This document shows positions 15,190 through 22,871 of a DNA stretch of 64,000 nt, in pieces. How positions within the stretch are numbered: the stretch's first letter is position 1; each line of letters begins with the position of its first letter. The position numbers and the translations under genes are program-made. The notes beneath the pieces are model-generated. The model had not been told where the DNA came from and did no database searches. It saw nothing but the letters and a program-made list of their open reading frames with translations. This DNA is from Spirochaetaceae bacterium (GTDB lineage: Bacteria; Myxococcota_A; UBA9160; UBA4427). The DNA lies in contig JACKFD010000013.1 of the NCBI GenBank assembly GCA_020632655.1, positions 1-64,000 of the forward strand. The letters are read 5' to 3'.

Positions 15190-15864
15190 ATGAGCGGTCG
15201 TGATCGCGCGCAGGATCTCGATGGGCCTCTTCGGGGCGGTCCGCGCTCGTCGCGGCGCATGCGATCGCTGACCCCCGCCTTCGCGGTCTTCGTCCTGCTC
15301 GTCGCCGCTGGCTGCTCGACGGGTCCGAAGACGACATCGAAGGACCTCTTCGTCCTGACCGAGGACAGCGCCGCCAACAAGGCGATGCAGACGCGCCTCT
15401 TCGAGACGAAGAACACGAACGAGCTGCTCTCGGCCTCGGCGGCGGCGCTCCAGGACCTCGGCTTCCAGGTGACCGAGACCGACCGGAGCCTCGGCTTCCT
15501 GCGTGCTGCGAAGGAACGCAGTGCGCGGGAGTACGGCCAGGAGATCCGGCGCGGGATCGTGGCCTTCCTGACGACCCTGCTCTCGGCCTTCTCGCAGGGC
15601 GGGAACACGATCGTCCTGATTCCCGTCGATCTGCAGCAGCAGATCGCGGCCTCGCTGATCGCGCAGCCGGTCCAGGAGGACGACAAGCGCCAGGAGGTCC
15701 GGATCGTCTTCTACCGCCTCGTCTGGAAGGGTGATGGGCAGTCGGGCGACACCTACCTCCCGCCCGGGGAGCAGCGGATGGAGATGCTGCGGGACGCGGA
15801 GATCTACCAGCAGTTCTTCGCGCGGCTGTCGAAGTCGGTCTTCCTCGAGGCGGAGAAGATCTGA
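15190..15864 (+). CDS. Outer-membrane lipoprotein, paralog 1 of 3
   Basis: Encodes 224 residues (ATG 15259 would give a tighter signal peptide). The lipobox is VLLVAAGCS. The domain shared with the next two genes follows the pattern Q-x-R-x-F-[DE]-T, a short helix, LQDLGFQVTETDRSLGFLRA, a strand region, and a final helix EIYQQFFARLSKSVF. Here a 30-residue insertion (REYGQEIRRGIVAFLTTLLS) replaces the middle loop. Function unknown. It is 15 bp after the BamE-like gene. Confidence 0.6.
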   Translation: MSGRDRAQDLDGPLRGGPRSSRRMRSLTPAFAVFVLLVAAGCSTGPKTTSKDLFVLTEDSAANKAMQTRLFETKNTNELLSASAAALQDLGFQVTETDRSLGFLRAAKERSAREYGQEIRRGIVAFLTTLLSAFSQGGNTIVLIPVDLQQQIAASLIAQPVQEDDKRQEVRIVFYRLVWKGDGQSGDTYLPPGEQRMEMLRDAEIYQQFFARLSKSVFLEAEKI

Positions 15865-15905
15865 GCAAGCGCGCCGGGATGGGCGCGGGAACGGGAGTCT
15901 CGAGC

Positions 15906-16388
15906 ATGATCGATCGGGCCGTGCGGAGCAGCGGATCGGGTGCGTCCACGAGGAGTCGACGGCTCCTGCTCTGGGCGCTCGTCGCGTCCTGCCTCCTCTT
16001 CTCCTTCGCCTGCGCGAAGCCGAAGCCCGAGCCGCCGGCCCTGCTCGCGCCGACCGAAGAGCAGATGAAGATCCGGAACATGCAGACCCGGACCTTCGAC
16101 ATCAGCGACCGCAAGGTCGCCATGCGCGGCGTGATCTCCGCCCTGCAGGATCTCGGCTTCATCATCGAACGCGCGAACGAGCCCCTCGGCATGGTGACGG
16201 GTGCGCGCTTCGCCGAGCCCAACTACTACGACGTCGTCGGCATCACGGTCACGGTCCGCCAGGCGAACGCCAGCCAGACCACGATCCGGGCGAACGCCCT
16301 CTTCAACAACGAGCCGATCACGGACCCCGAGGTCTACCGGAACTTCTTCGCGACCCTCGAGCGCTCCTTCTTCATCGGAAGGAACTGA
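15906..16388 (+). CDS. Outer-membrane lipoprotein, paralog 2 of 3
   Basis: Encodes 160 residues. The lipobox is LLFSFAC (Cys about residue 37). It is the shortest version of the shared domain: MQTRTFDISDRKVAMRGVIS, LQDLGFIIERANEPLGMVTG, VVGITVTVRQANASQTTIRA, and the closing helix EVYRNFFATLERSFFI. A GGGAG ribosome site precedes ATG 15906. Its conserved core aligns across all three neighbours, so they arose by tandem duplication. Confidence 0.6.
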   Translation: MIDRAVRSSGSGASTRSRRLLLWALVASCLLFSFACAKPKPEPPALLAPTEEQMKIRNMQTRTFDISDRKVAMRGVISALQDLGFIIERANEPLGMVTGARFAEPNYYDVVGITVTVRQANASQTTIRANALFNNEPITDPEVYRNFFATLERSFFIGRN

Positions 16389-16392
16389 TCGC

Positions 16393-16986
16393 GTGCGGAG
16401 TCGGCGAACCGCGCATCGACGGACGAGCAGGCTCGCGGCGGTCCCGGGCCTGGCCCTGGCGTTGGTGCTCCTCTCGGGCTGCGTCGGCTTCGCCAGTCGT
16501 CACGAGATCCAGGGCGACAACTACGCGCAGGTCCTCGCCTCCGAGGCGAGCCAGGTCCAGGTCCGCAACGCCCAGAGCCGCATCTTCGACACGACCGACA
16601 AGCAAGAGCTGATGCAGGCCGTGATTGCGACCTTCCAGGATCTCGGCTTCCAGGTCGAGGTGCTGGACGTGGATCTGGGCCTGATCTCGGGCAAGAAGTT
16701 CCTCTCCGACGAGCGTCCGCGCGGAGCAGGTCTGCCGAGCTACCTGCTCTACGACGAAGAGAGCCTCGTCGTCTTCAACCGGGTCTACCGGACCTGGGGT
16801 CCCTTCCAGCATCGCAGCGACCTCGTCCGACTGACCGTCACGATGCGCCAGCGCAACGCCACCCAGATGGTCGTCCGCGCCTCGGCGCAGTACTACCTGC
16901 GACCCGTCGAGCAGCCCGAGGCCTACCAGAAGTTCTACGCGGCCCTCGAGAACGCGCTGATGGTGGAGCGGCAGACTGCCCGCTGA
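16393..16986 (+). CDS. Outer-membrane lipoprotein, paralog 3 of 3
   Basis: Encodes 197 residues from GTG 16393, 4 bp after the previous stop. The lipobox is LVLLSGC. The shared domain is clear: VRNAQSRIFDTTDKQELMQA, FQDLGFQVEVLDVDLGLISG, LTVTMRQRNATQMVVRASAQ and EAYQKFYAALENALMVERQ. A longer middle loop is present (SYLLYDEESLVVFNRVYRTW). Function unknown. Tight spacing suggests that the run from 14749 is one operon. Confidence 0.6.
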   Translation: MRSRRTAHRRTSRLAAVPGLALALVLLSGCVGFASRHEIQGDNYAQVLASEASQVQVRNAQSRIFDTTDKQELMQAVIATFQDLGFQVEVLDVDLGLISGKKFLSDERPRGAGLPSYLLYDEESLVVFNRVYRTWGPFQHRSDLVRLTVTMRQRNATQMVVRASAQYYLRPVEQPEAYQKFYAALENALMVERQTAR

Positions 16987-17107
16987 GCGCGAGAACGGGC
17001 TGATGGTCGTGCGGCGGACCGCCCGCCGAGCCGCGGAGAGCGCGCCGACCGCGCGTCCAGCGCGCCCGCCTTGCGGGGCGTCCCCGGGATTGCGGTACCG
17101 TCTCGCG

Positions 17108-18658
17108 ATGGCCGCCATCGAGGGAGCACGACCGGCCGGGCGCACGACGCCCTACGGGATCCTCTGCGTCGACGACGAGGAGGCGATCCTGGAGTCCCTC
17201 GAGCTCACCCTCGGCGGCGAATACCGGATCTTCACGGCGACCAGCGCCGAGGAAGGGCTCGAGATCCTCGAGCGCGAGGAGATCGCCCTCGTCATCTCGG
17301 ATCAGGTGATGCCCGGCATGCGGGGCGTCGAGTTCTTCGAGAAGGTGATCGAGCGCAATCCCCGCGCGATCCGCATCCTGCTGACGGGCTATGCGGACAT
17401 GCCCTCGCTGATCCGGGCGATCAACGAAGGTCGTATCTACCGCTACATCCCGAAGCCCTGGGAGCCCGACGACCTGCGCATCGCGGTCAAGCGCGGGCTC
17501 GAGGTCTACGAGCTCTCGAGCGAGAACGCCGCGCTCGCCGACGCCCTCGCCGAGGCGAACGAGCGGCTCCGCGCCGAGAACGTCTACCTCCGCCGGGAGG
17601 TCGAAGGGCGCTACTCCTTCGACGGCATCATCGGCGACGCCCCGGCCATGCGGCGCGTCTTCGACGTGACGGAGAAGGTCGCCCAGACCGATGCGACCGT
17701 GCTGCTGACCGGCGAGACCGGGACGGGCAAGGATCTGCTCGCCCGGGCCATCCACTACTCGGGGCCGCGCAAGGAGAAGAAGTTCGTCGCCCAGAACTGC
17801 GGCGCTTTGCCGGATACGCTGCTGGAGAGCGAGCTGTTCGGGCACAAGCGCGGTGCGTTCACCGGCGCCCACGTCGACAAGAAGGGACTCTTCGAGGTCG
17901 CGGACGGCGGCACGATCTTCCTGGACGAGATCGGCGAGACGGAGCCCGGCATGCAGGTGCGGCTGCTGCGCGTGCTGCAGGACGGTGAGATCCGCCCCCT
18001 CGGCTCGTCGGAGACGCGCAAGGTCGACGTTCGCGTGATCGCGGCGACGAATCGGGACCTGAAGAAGATGGTCGAGGAGGGGCGCTTCCGGGAGGATCTC
18101 TACTACCGGCTGCGGGTCGTCGAGATCGAGCTGCCGCCTCTGCGCGATCGGCGCGGGGACGTCCCGGCGCTCGCCCATGCCTTCCTCGACAGCTCGGCGA
18201 AGAAGATGAAGCGCGAGTTCACGGGCTTCTCGAACGCGGCGATGGACCGACTCGTGGCCTTCGACTGGCCGGGCAACGTCCGCGAGCTCGGCAACGAGAT
18301 CGAGCGTGCCGCGGCGCTTGCCGGGCCGGGCGGGACGATCGGTCTCGAGGACCTCTCCGAGCACGTCCGCGGGCCGGCCTCGCGATCGGGCGCTGCGTCA
18401 CGGTCACCGCTGGGCGCCGAGGGCGCGCTCCCCGGCCGCGTGGGCGAGGACGGGCTGGCCGGCCCGATCGAGGACTGGGATCTCAACCGCGCGGTCGATC
18501 GGCTGAAGCGCCGGATGCTGGTCGAGGCGGTCCGCGAGGCCGGCAGCAAGAGCCGGGCGGCGGAGAAGCTCGGGATTCCGCGGCAGTCGCTGCAGAAGAT
18601 GATGAAGCGGCTCGAGATCGGGGACGACGAGCTGACCGCGCCGTCGGAGACGGATTAG
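17108..18658 (+). CDS. Sigma-54-dependent response regulator (NtrC/HupR type)
   Basis: Encodes 516 residues. The receiver domain (residues about 15-130) has the acidic pair in CVDDEE, phospho-Asp in LVISDQVMPGM, the Thr in LLTGYAD and Lys in YIPKPWEP. The AAA+ domain has Walker A GETGTGKD, the sigma-54 loop ELFGHKRGAFTGA, and Walker B GGTIFLDEIGE. A Fis-type helix-turn-helix closes the protein (SKSRAAEKLGIPRQSLQKMM). It activates sigma-54 promoters when phosphorylated. The YIPKPWEPDDLR segment resembles HupR-like regulators. The cognate kinase is not adjacent; the kinase at 9248-10618 is a candidate. Confidence 0.93.
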   Translation: MAAIEGARPAGRTTPYGILCVDDEEAILESLELTLGGEYRIFTATSAEEGLEILEREEIALVISDQVMPGMRGVEFFEKVIERNPRAIRILLTGYADMPSLIRAINEGRIYRYIPKPWEPDDLRIAVKRGLEVYELSSENAALADALAEANERLRAENVYLRREVEGRYSFDGIIGDAPAMRRVFDVTEKVAQTDATVLLTGETGTGKDLLARAIHYSGPRKEKKFVAQNCGALPDTLLESELFGHKRGAFTGAHVDKKGLFEVADGGTIFLDEIGETEPGMQVRLLRVLQDGEIRPLGSSETRKVDVRVIAATNRDLKKMVEEGRFREDLYYRLRVVEIELPPLRDRRGDVPALAHAFLDSSAKKMKREFTGFSNAAMDRLVAFDWPGNVRELGNEIERAAALAGPGGTIGLEDLSEHVRGPASRSGAASRSPLGAEGALPGRVGEDGLAGPIEDWDLNRAVDRLKRRMLVEAVREAGSKSRAAEKLGIPRQSLQKMMKRLEIGDDELTAPSETD

Positions 18659-18744
18659 CGCGGGGCCACGACGCGAGAGCCGCGTCCGATTCCGGCGAAG
18701 ATCGCGTCGGGTTTTCGGGTCGCGATCGGAAGGGGTCGGTTAAG

Positions 18745-19290
18745 ATGTCGAAGATGGAGACGCTCTTCGCCACCCGCTTCGAAACCCCGATCGGTCCCCT
18801 GCGCATCGTGAGCAGCGACAAGGGACTCGCCTTCGTCGAGCTGCCCCACGCGAGCGGGCGCGGCTTCGCGGGCTGGCAGAAGACGCACGCGCCCGACGCG
18901 CGCGTCGTCGACCGGCGCACGGCGCACGAGGACGCGATCGACCAGCTCCTCGAGTACACGGAAGGCGCGCGTCGCGAGTTCGAGATCGACCTCGACCTGC
19001 GCGCCACCCCGTTCCAGCGCGCGGTCTACGGCCAGGTCGCGAAGATCGGCTGGGGCGAGACCCTCTCCTACTCGGACATCGCCGAGTCGATCGGCCGACC
19101 GACCGCCGTGCGCGCCGTCGGTGCGGCGAACGGCGCGAACCCGATCCCGCTCGTGATTCCGTGTCATCGCGTGATCGCCCGTGGCGGCGCGCTCCAGGGC
19201 TACGCCGGCGGCCTCGAGCTGAAGGCCCGGCTGCTCGCGATGGAGCAGGCGCTGCCGCCGGCGCCCGTCGAACAACCCCGTCTTTTCTGA
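18745..19290 (+). CDS. ogt: Methylated-DNA-protein cysteine methyltransferase
   Basis: Encodes 181 residues. The Ada/Ogt catalytic motif NPIPLVIPCHRVIARGG is intact, with acceptor Cys140. The preceding WGETLSYSDIAESIGRPTAV is the DNA-binding helix region with RAVGAANGANP. It transfers the methyl group from O6-methylguanine to itself. The N-terminal half is the usual small RNase-H-like fold. It is convergent with the cystathionine synthase gene across a short repeat-containing gap. Confidence 0.93.
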   Translation: MSKMETLFATRFETPIGPLRIVSSDKGLAFVELPHASGRGFAGWQKTHAPDARVVDRRTAHEDAIDQLLEYTEGARREFEIDLDLRATPFQRAVYGQVAKIGWGETLSYSDIAESIGRPTAVRAVGAANGANPIPLVIPCHRVIARGGALQGYAGGLELKARLLAMEQALPPAPVEQPRLF

Positions 19291-19301
19291 GCGATCGCCT
19301 T

Positions 19302-19359
19302 GGCTCGCTTGGGCTCAGGCTTTCTCAGGCGCTCGCCCCGGCTCGCTTGGGCTCAGGCT
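19302..19359. repeat. 20-bp perfect direct repeat, two copies
   Basis: GGCTCGCTTGGGCTCAGGCT occurs at 19302-19321 and again at 19340-19359 (period 38). Both copies lie in the 88-bp gap between the convergent ogt and cystathionine synthase genes. No hairpin terminator is evident there. Confidence 0.6.
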
Positions 19360-19378
19360 GTTCTGACCCGCGCTCGCC

Positions 19379-20617
19379 TCAGACCTTCGCGAGGGCCTGC
19401 TCGATGTCGGCGATGATGTCGGCGGCGTTCTCGATGCCGCAGGCGTAGCGGACGAGGCTGTCCGTGATGCCGAGGCGGAGGCGCTCCTCCTTCGGCTTGT
19501 CCCAGAACGACATCGTGACCGGCAGCTCGATCAGGCTTTCGACGCCACCGAGGCTCGGCGCCTGGTAGGGGATGCGGGTCGCGTCGATGAAGCGCATGGC
19601 GCCCTCGAGGTCGGTCTCGATCTCGAAGGTCACGACGCCGCCGCAGCCCTTCATCATGCGCTTCGCGACCGCGTGGTCGGGATGGCTCGCGAGGCCCGGG
19701 TACCAGACGCGCCGGACCTTCGGATGCGCCTCGAGGTAGGTCGCGAGGGCGAGGCCGTTCGCGTTGTGCCGCTCCATCCGGATGTCGAGTGTCTTGATGC
19801 CGCGCAGGAGCAGCCAGGCGGCGTGGCTGTCGATGATCCCGCCGAGCACGCCGAGGGCCTTGCGGACGGGCTCGACCATCGCGCGCGGACCCGTGAGGGT
19901 ACCGGCGAGGAGGTCGTTGTGGCCGCCGAGGTATTTGGTCGCGCTGTGCAGGACGAGGTCGGCGCCGTCTTCGAGGGCGCGATGGTTGACGGGGGTGGCG
20001 AAGGTCGAGTCGATGATGATCTGGACGCCGCGCTCGTGGGCGACCTTCGCGAAGGCCGGCACGTCGATCACGCGCAGGTAGGGATTCGTCGGCGACTCCG
20101 TGAAGAAGAGCTTCGTGTTCGGGCGGATCGCCTCGCGGAAGGCCTCGAGGTTGCTCGGCTCGATCACGGTCGTCTCGACGCCCATGCGCGAGAGGTACTG
20201 CTCGATGAACTGGCGGGTGCGCCGGTAGCAGTCGCTCGTCACGATCAGATGACTGCCTTCGGGCAGGAGCGCCATGAAGGTCGTCGTCGCGGCGCACATG
20301 CCCGAGGCGAAGAGGACGGTCTCCTCGCCGCCTTCGAGGGCGCTGATCTTGCGCTCGACGGCGCGCCAGGTCGGGTTGCCGTAGCGACCGTATTCCTCGC
20401 GGTTGCTCTTGCCCTCCTGGTAGTCGGTCACCTCCTTCGAGTTGCGGAACCAGAAGGTCGACGTCTGGTAGATGGGCGTCGTGATCGCGTTCGCTTCCTG
20501 CTGCCGCAGCTCGCCCGCATGGACGGAGCTCGTGGCGGGGCCGCGGTCGCGGGGCTCCTCGGGCAGGTCGCGGGACGGGTCTTCGGAACGGGACGGATCG
20601 GAGGGAGCACCGGACAT
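19379..20617 (-). CDS. metB: Cystathionine gamma-synthase (trans-sulfuration PLP enzyme)
   Basis: Encodes 412 residues. Cys/Met-metabolism PLP features: EYGRYGNPTWRAVERKISAL, LFASGMCAATTTFMALL, FFTESPTNPYLRVIDVP, and the PLP lysine in LHSATKYLGGHNDLLAG. The pattern is closest to plant-type cystathionine gamma-synthase, which condenses an activated homoserine with cysteine. O-acetylhomoserine sulfhydrylase or gamma-lyase activity cannot be excluded. An AGAGG site supports ATG 20617; an in-frame start at 20668 is possible. The 331-bp upstream gap holds no recognised SAM riboswitch. Confidence 0.87.
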   Translation of the reverse strand: MSGAPSDPSRSEDPSRDLPEEPRDRGPATSSVHAGELRQQEANAITTPIYQTSTFWFRNSKEVTDYQEGKSNREEYGRYGNPTWRAVERKISALEGGEETVLFASGMCAATTTFMALLPEGSHLIVTSDCYRRTRQFIEQYLSRMGVETTVIEPSNLEAFREAIRPNTKLFFTESPTNPYLRVIDVPAFAKVAHERGVQIIIDSTFATPVNHRALEDGADLVLHSATKYLGGHNDLLAGTLTGPRAMVEPVRKALGVLGGIIDSHAAWLLLRGIKTLDIRMERHNANGLALATYLEAHPKVRRVWYPGLASHPDHAVAKRMMKGCGGVVTFEIETDLEGAMRFIDATRIPYQAPSLGGVESLIELPVTMSFWDKPKEERLRLGITDSLVRYACGIENAADIIADIEQALAKV

Positions 20618-20948
20618 GGAACCTCTCGCGGAGATCGACGGAAGCGGCCCCACGCGCGCTCCAACCATCGAGGTGGAGGGCGGCGAACGGAGATGCTTCG
20701 GGACGTGTCGATCAGGCAGTGACGCTTAGCAATGGCCGGCGGGCTCCGTGGGAGCCTCGACCGGCGACTCGGCGGGTGGTCCGAGGGCCTGCAAACGTCG
20801 GAAATCAACCCCTTGCGTTCGAACCTGGAGCCGCAACCCTACGGCCGAACCCGAGTGGCGTCAACTCCCGTCGTCGTCCGACCCCATCCCGCGGTCGCGC
20901 CGCGCCAGTCGAGCGGCGTGCGCGGATGCGGAGAGGGATCCCCGAAGC
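20618..20948. other. Divergent intergenic region with no gene seen
   Basis: This region separates the minus-strand cystathionine synthase gene from the plus-strand LOG gene and should hold both promoters. No convincing -35/-10 pair, hairpin or riboswitch consensus was found by eye. A lower-G+C patch (GGAAATCAACCCCTTGCGTT, near 20800) is the most promoter-like part. Confidence 0.3.
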
Positions 20949-21551
20949 ATGAACGATCGAATCGAAGCGGTCGGCCGACGCGTCCTGGTGTTCTGTGCCT
21001 CGAGCGGCAGCTGCGATCCGGTCTTCCATGCGGCGGCCGCCGTCCTGGGTCGCGATCTCGCGCGGGCCGGCCATACCATCGTCTATGGCGGGGGCGCGGT
21101 CGGCTCGATGGGCGCCCTCGCCGACGCGGCGCTCGCCGAGGGCGGACGGGTGGTCGGCATCATCCCGCGCTTCATGCGCGAGCGCGAGTGGGCGCATACG
21201 GGGATCTCGGAGCTCCAGCTCGTCGACGACATGCAGCAGCGCAAGCGGCGCATGCTCGAGAGCGCCGATGCCATCGTGACCCTGCCCGGCGGCTCGGGGA
21301 CCTTCGAGGAGCTCTTCGAGGCGCTGACCTCGAAGCGGCTCGGTCTCTTCCCGAAGCCGATCGTGATCGTCAATCAAGCCGGCTTCTACGATCCACTCTT
21401 CACGCTGCTCGGGCGCAGCGTCGAGGAGCGCTTCATGCACGACGCGCACCTCGCCATGTGGCACGCAGTCGATCGCGTGGAGGACGTGCTGTTGGCGATC
21501 GAGGCAGCGGCGCCCTGGCCCGAGGACGCGATCGGATTCGCGACTCGATGA
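20949..21551 (+). CDS. LOG family nucleotide phosphoribohydrolase
   Basis: Encodes 200 residues. The lysine-decarboxylase-like LOG fold is recognised from VFCASSGSCDPVFHAAAAVL, IVYGGGAVGSMGALADA, the catalytic EREWAHTGISELQLVDDMQQ and RKRRML region, and the signature LPGGSGTFEELFEAL. Enzymes of this family hydrolyse cytokinin riboside 5'-monophosphates or other nucleoside monophosphates. It overlaps the aat start by 4 bp (ATGA), so the two genes are translationally coupled. Confidence 0.88.
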   Translation: MNDRIEAVGRRVLVFCASSGSCDPVFHAAAAVLGRDLARAGHTIVYGGGAVGSMGALADAALAEGGRVVGIIPRFMREREWAHTGISELQLVDDMQQRKRRMLESADAIVTLPGGSGTFEELFEALTSKRLGLFPKPIVIVNQAGFYDPLFTLLGRSVEERFMHDAHLAMWHAVDRVEDVLLAIEAAAPWPEDAIGFATR

Positions 21552-22297
21552 CGGCGCCTCGCATGCCAGGCGCGACGCGGGCGCTCGTTCGCGAGCTCGT
21601 GCGGGCGTATCCGTTTCCGGATCCGAGCGAGAGCGATCCGCGCGGCCTGCTCGCCTGGGGCGGCGACCTCGAGCCGGAGCGGCTGCTCTCGGCCTATGCC
21701 CAGGGCATCTTCCCCTGGTACGACGAGCCGCCGATCCTCTGGTTCTCGCCCGATCCGCGCATGGTGCTGCTCCCGGCGGAGCTCCACGTCGGGCGGAGCC
21801 TGGCGAAGCGCGCGCGCGCGCGGCCCTTCGCGCTCACGATGGACACGGCCTTCGAGCGCGTGATCCGGGCGTGTCGCGAGGCGCCGCGGCCGGGTCAGAG
21901 CGGGACCTGGATCACGAACGACATGGTCGAAGCCTACTGTCGGCTGCACGCGCTGGGCTTCGCGCACTCGGTCGAGGCCTGGTCGGAGCCCGGCGGCGAT
22001 CTCGTCGGCGGGGTCTACGGGCTCTCGCTCGGACGGGCCTTCTTCGGGGAGTCGATGTTCGCGCGCGCAGCGGATGCGTCGAAGCTCGCCTTCGTCGCGC
22101 TCGTCCGGCAGCTCGAGGCCTGGGACTTCACGCTCGTCGACTGCCAGGTCCGGACAAAGCATCTCGCGCGCTTCGGGGCGAGGAGCTGGTCGCGGGAGGT
22201 CTTCCTCGCAGCGCTCGCGCGAGCGCTCGATGCGGAGACGCGGCGGGGGCGATGGGCGTTCGAAGCACACGAGCCCATCCGCCCGGATGCGTCGTGA
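21548..22297 (+). CDS. aat: Leucyl/phenylalanyl-tRNA-protein transferase
   Basis: Encodes 249 residues. Aat hallmarks: YPFPDPSESDPRGLLAWGGD, LLSAYAQGIFPWYDEPPILW FSPDPR, GTWITNDMVEAYCRLHALGF, and GRAFFGESMFARAADASKLA. It adds Leu or Phe to N-terminal Lys/Arg of proteins for ClpAP/ClpS degradation. It is coupled to the LOG gene by the ATGA overlap. Its stop codon lies in the loop of a strong hairpin, suggesting transcription ends immediately. Confidence 0.95.
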   Translation: MTAPRMPGATRALVRELVRAYPFPDPSESDPRGLLAWGGDLEPERLLSAYAQGIFPWYDEPPILWFSPDPRMVLLPAELHVGRSLAKRARARPFALTMDTAFERVIRACREAPRPGQSGTWITNDMVEAYCRLHALGFAHSVEAWSEPGGDLVGGVYGLSLGRAFFGESMFARAADASKLAFVALVRQLEAWDFTLVDCQVRTKHLARFGARSWSREVFLAALARALDAETRRGRWAFEAHEPIRPDAS

Positions 22298-22318
22298 TGC
22301 TCCGGGACGGATGGGCTC
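22271..22318. terminator. Bidirectional terminator-like hairpin overlapping the aat stop codon
   Basis: Arms GAGCCCATCCG (22271-22281) and CGGATGGGCTC (22308-22318) are perfect complements. The stem continues inward with CCCGGA/TCCGGG after a one-base bulge, giving about 17 bp of nearly continuous pairing. The aat TGA (22295-22297) lies in the loop. It sits between convergent genes and could serve both. A CGTCGTCTCTTC tract follows rather than a U-run. Confidence 0.6.
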
Positions 22319-22343
22319 GTCGTCTCTTCGCGAGTCGTCTCGT

Positions 22344-22643
22344 CTACTTGCCGTAGACGACCGCGCAGGTGCGGTCCGCGATGAGGTAGTTCTCGATCCG
22401 GTAGTCGACGATCTCGGCCTTCTTGATCCCGCTCTTCTGCGCCGCCTTCACGACGGAGACGTCGCCGAAGGGCCCGATCATGTGGAAGAGGATGAACCAG
22501 GCGCAGGTCTCACCGGTCTTGAAGTTCGACGAGAGGTCGACCTCCTGGATGTCCGTGATGTTGCCGAAGGGCGTGACGTTGGCGATGCAGCCCGAGGTGG
22601 TGAGCGCCAGAGCCGTCAGGACGACGAGCAGGATGTTTCGCAT
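22344..22643 (-). CDS. TRL-like small lipoprotein
   Basis: Encodes 99 residues. The signal peptide MRNILLVVLTALALTTSGC ends in a lipobox (Cys19). The mature part reads VDLSSNFKTGETCAWFIL, then IGPFGDVSVVKAAQKSGIKK and VDYRIENYLIADRTCAVVYG. This is the pattern of TRL-domain lipoproteins (a G-x-C segment, then GDxSVxxAxxxxGI.K and VDY). Function unknown. An AAGGAG site supports ATG 22643. Convergent with aat. Confidence 0.7.
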   Translation of the reverse strand: MRNILLVVLTALALTTSGCIANVTPFGNITDIQEVDLSSNFKTGETCAWFILFHMIGPFGDVSVVKAAQKSGIKKAEIVDYRIENYLIADRTCAVVYGK

Positions 22644-22871
22644 CGGGATCTCCTTGTGTGGAACGGGGCGATCCGAGACCGGATCGCCGGTCGAGAACGC
22701 GCCTCGTGCGCGCGGCGGGAGTGTAGGGCTACACGCTCGCCTTCGCTCCGCAATCGAACGACTTCCGCGACGCGAACGGGGCGTTCGTTCACGACGGTCA
22801 TGGTCGATCCACACGATGAAGGGCGCATAGCGCGCTTCGTTCGGGGTGAATCCCTGCAGTCCCTATGAGAC

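Noticed and set aside
20618..20948. SAM-type riboswitch before cystathionine gamma-synthase
   Set aside because: No S-box, SAM-II or SAH consensus could be found on the relevant strand.
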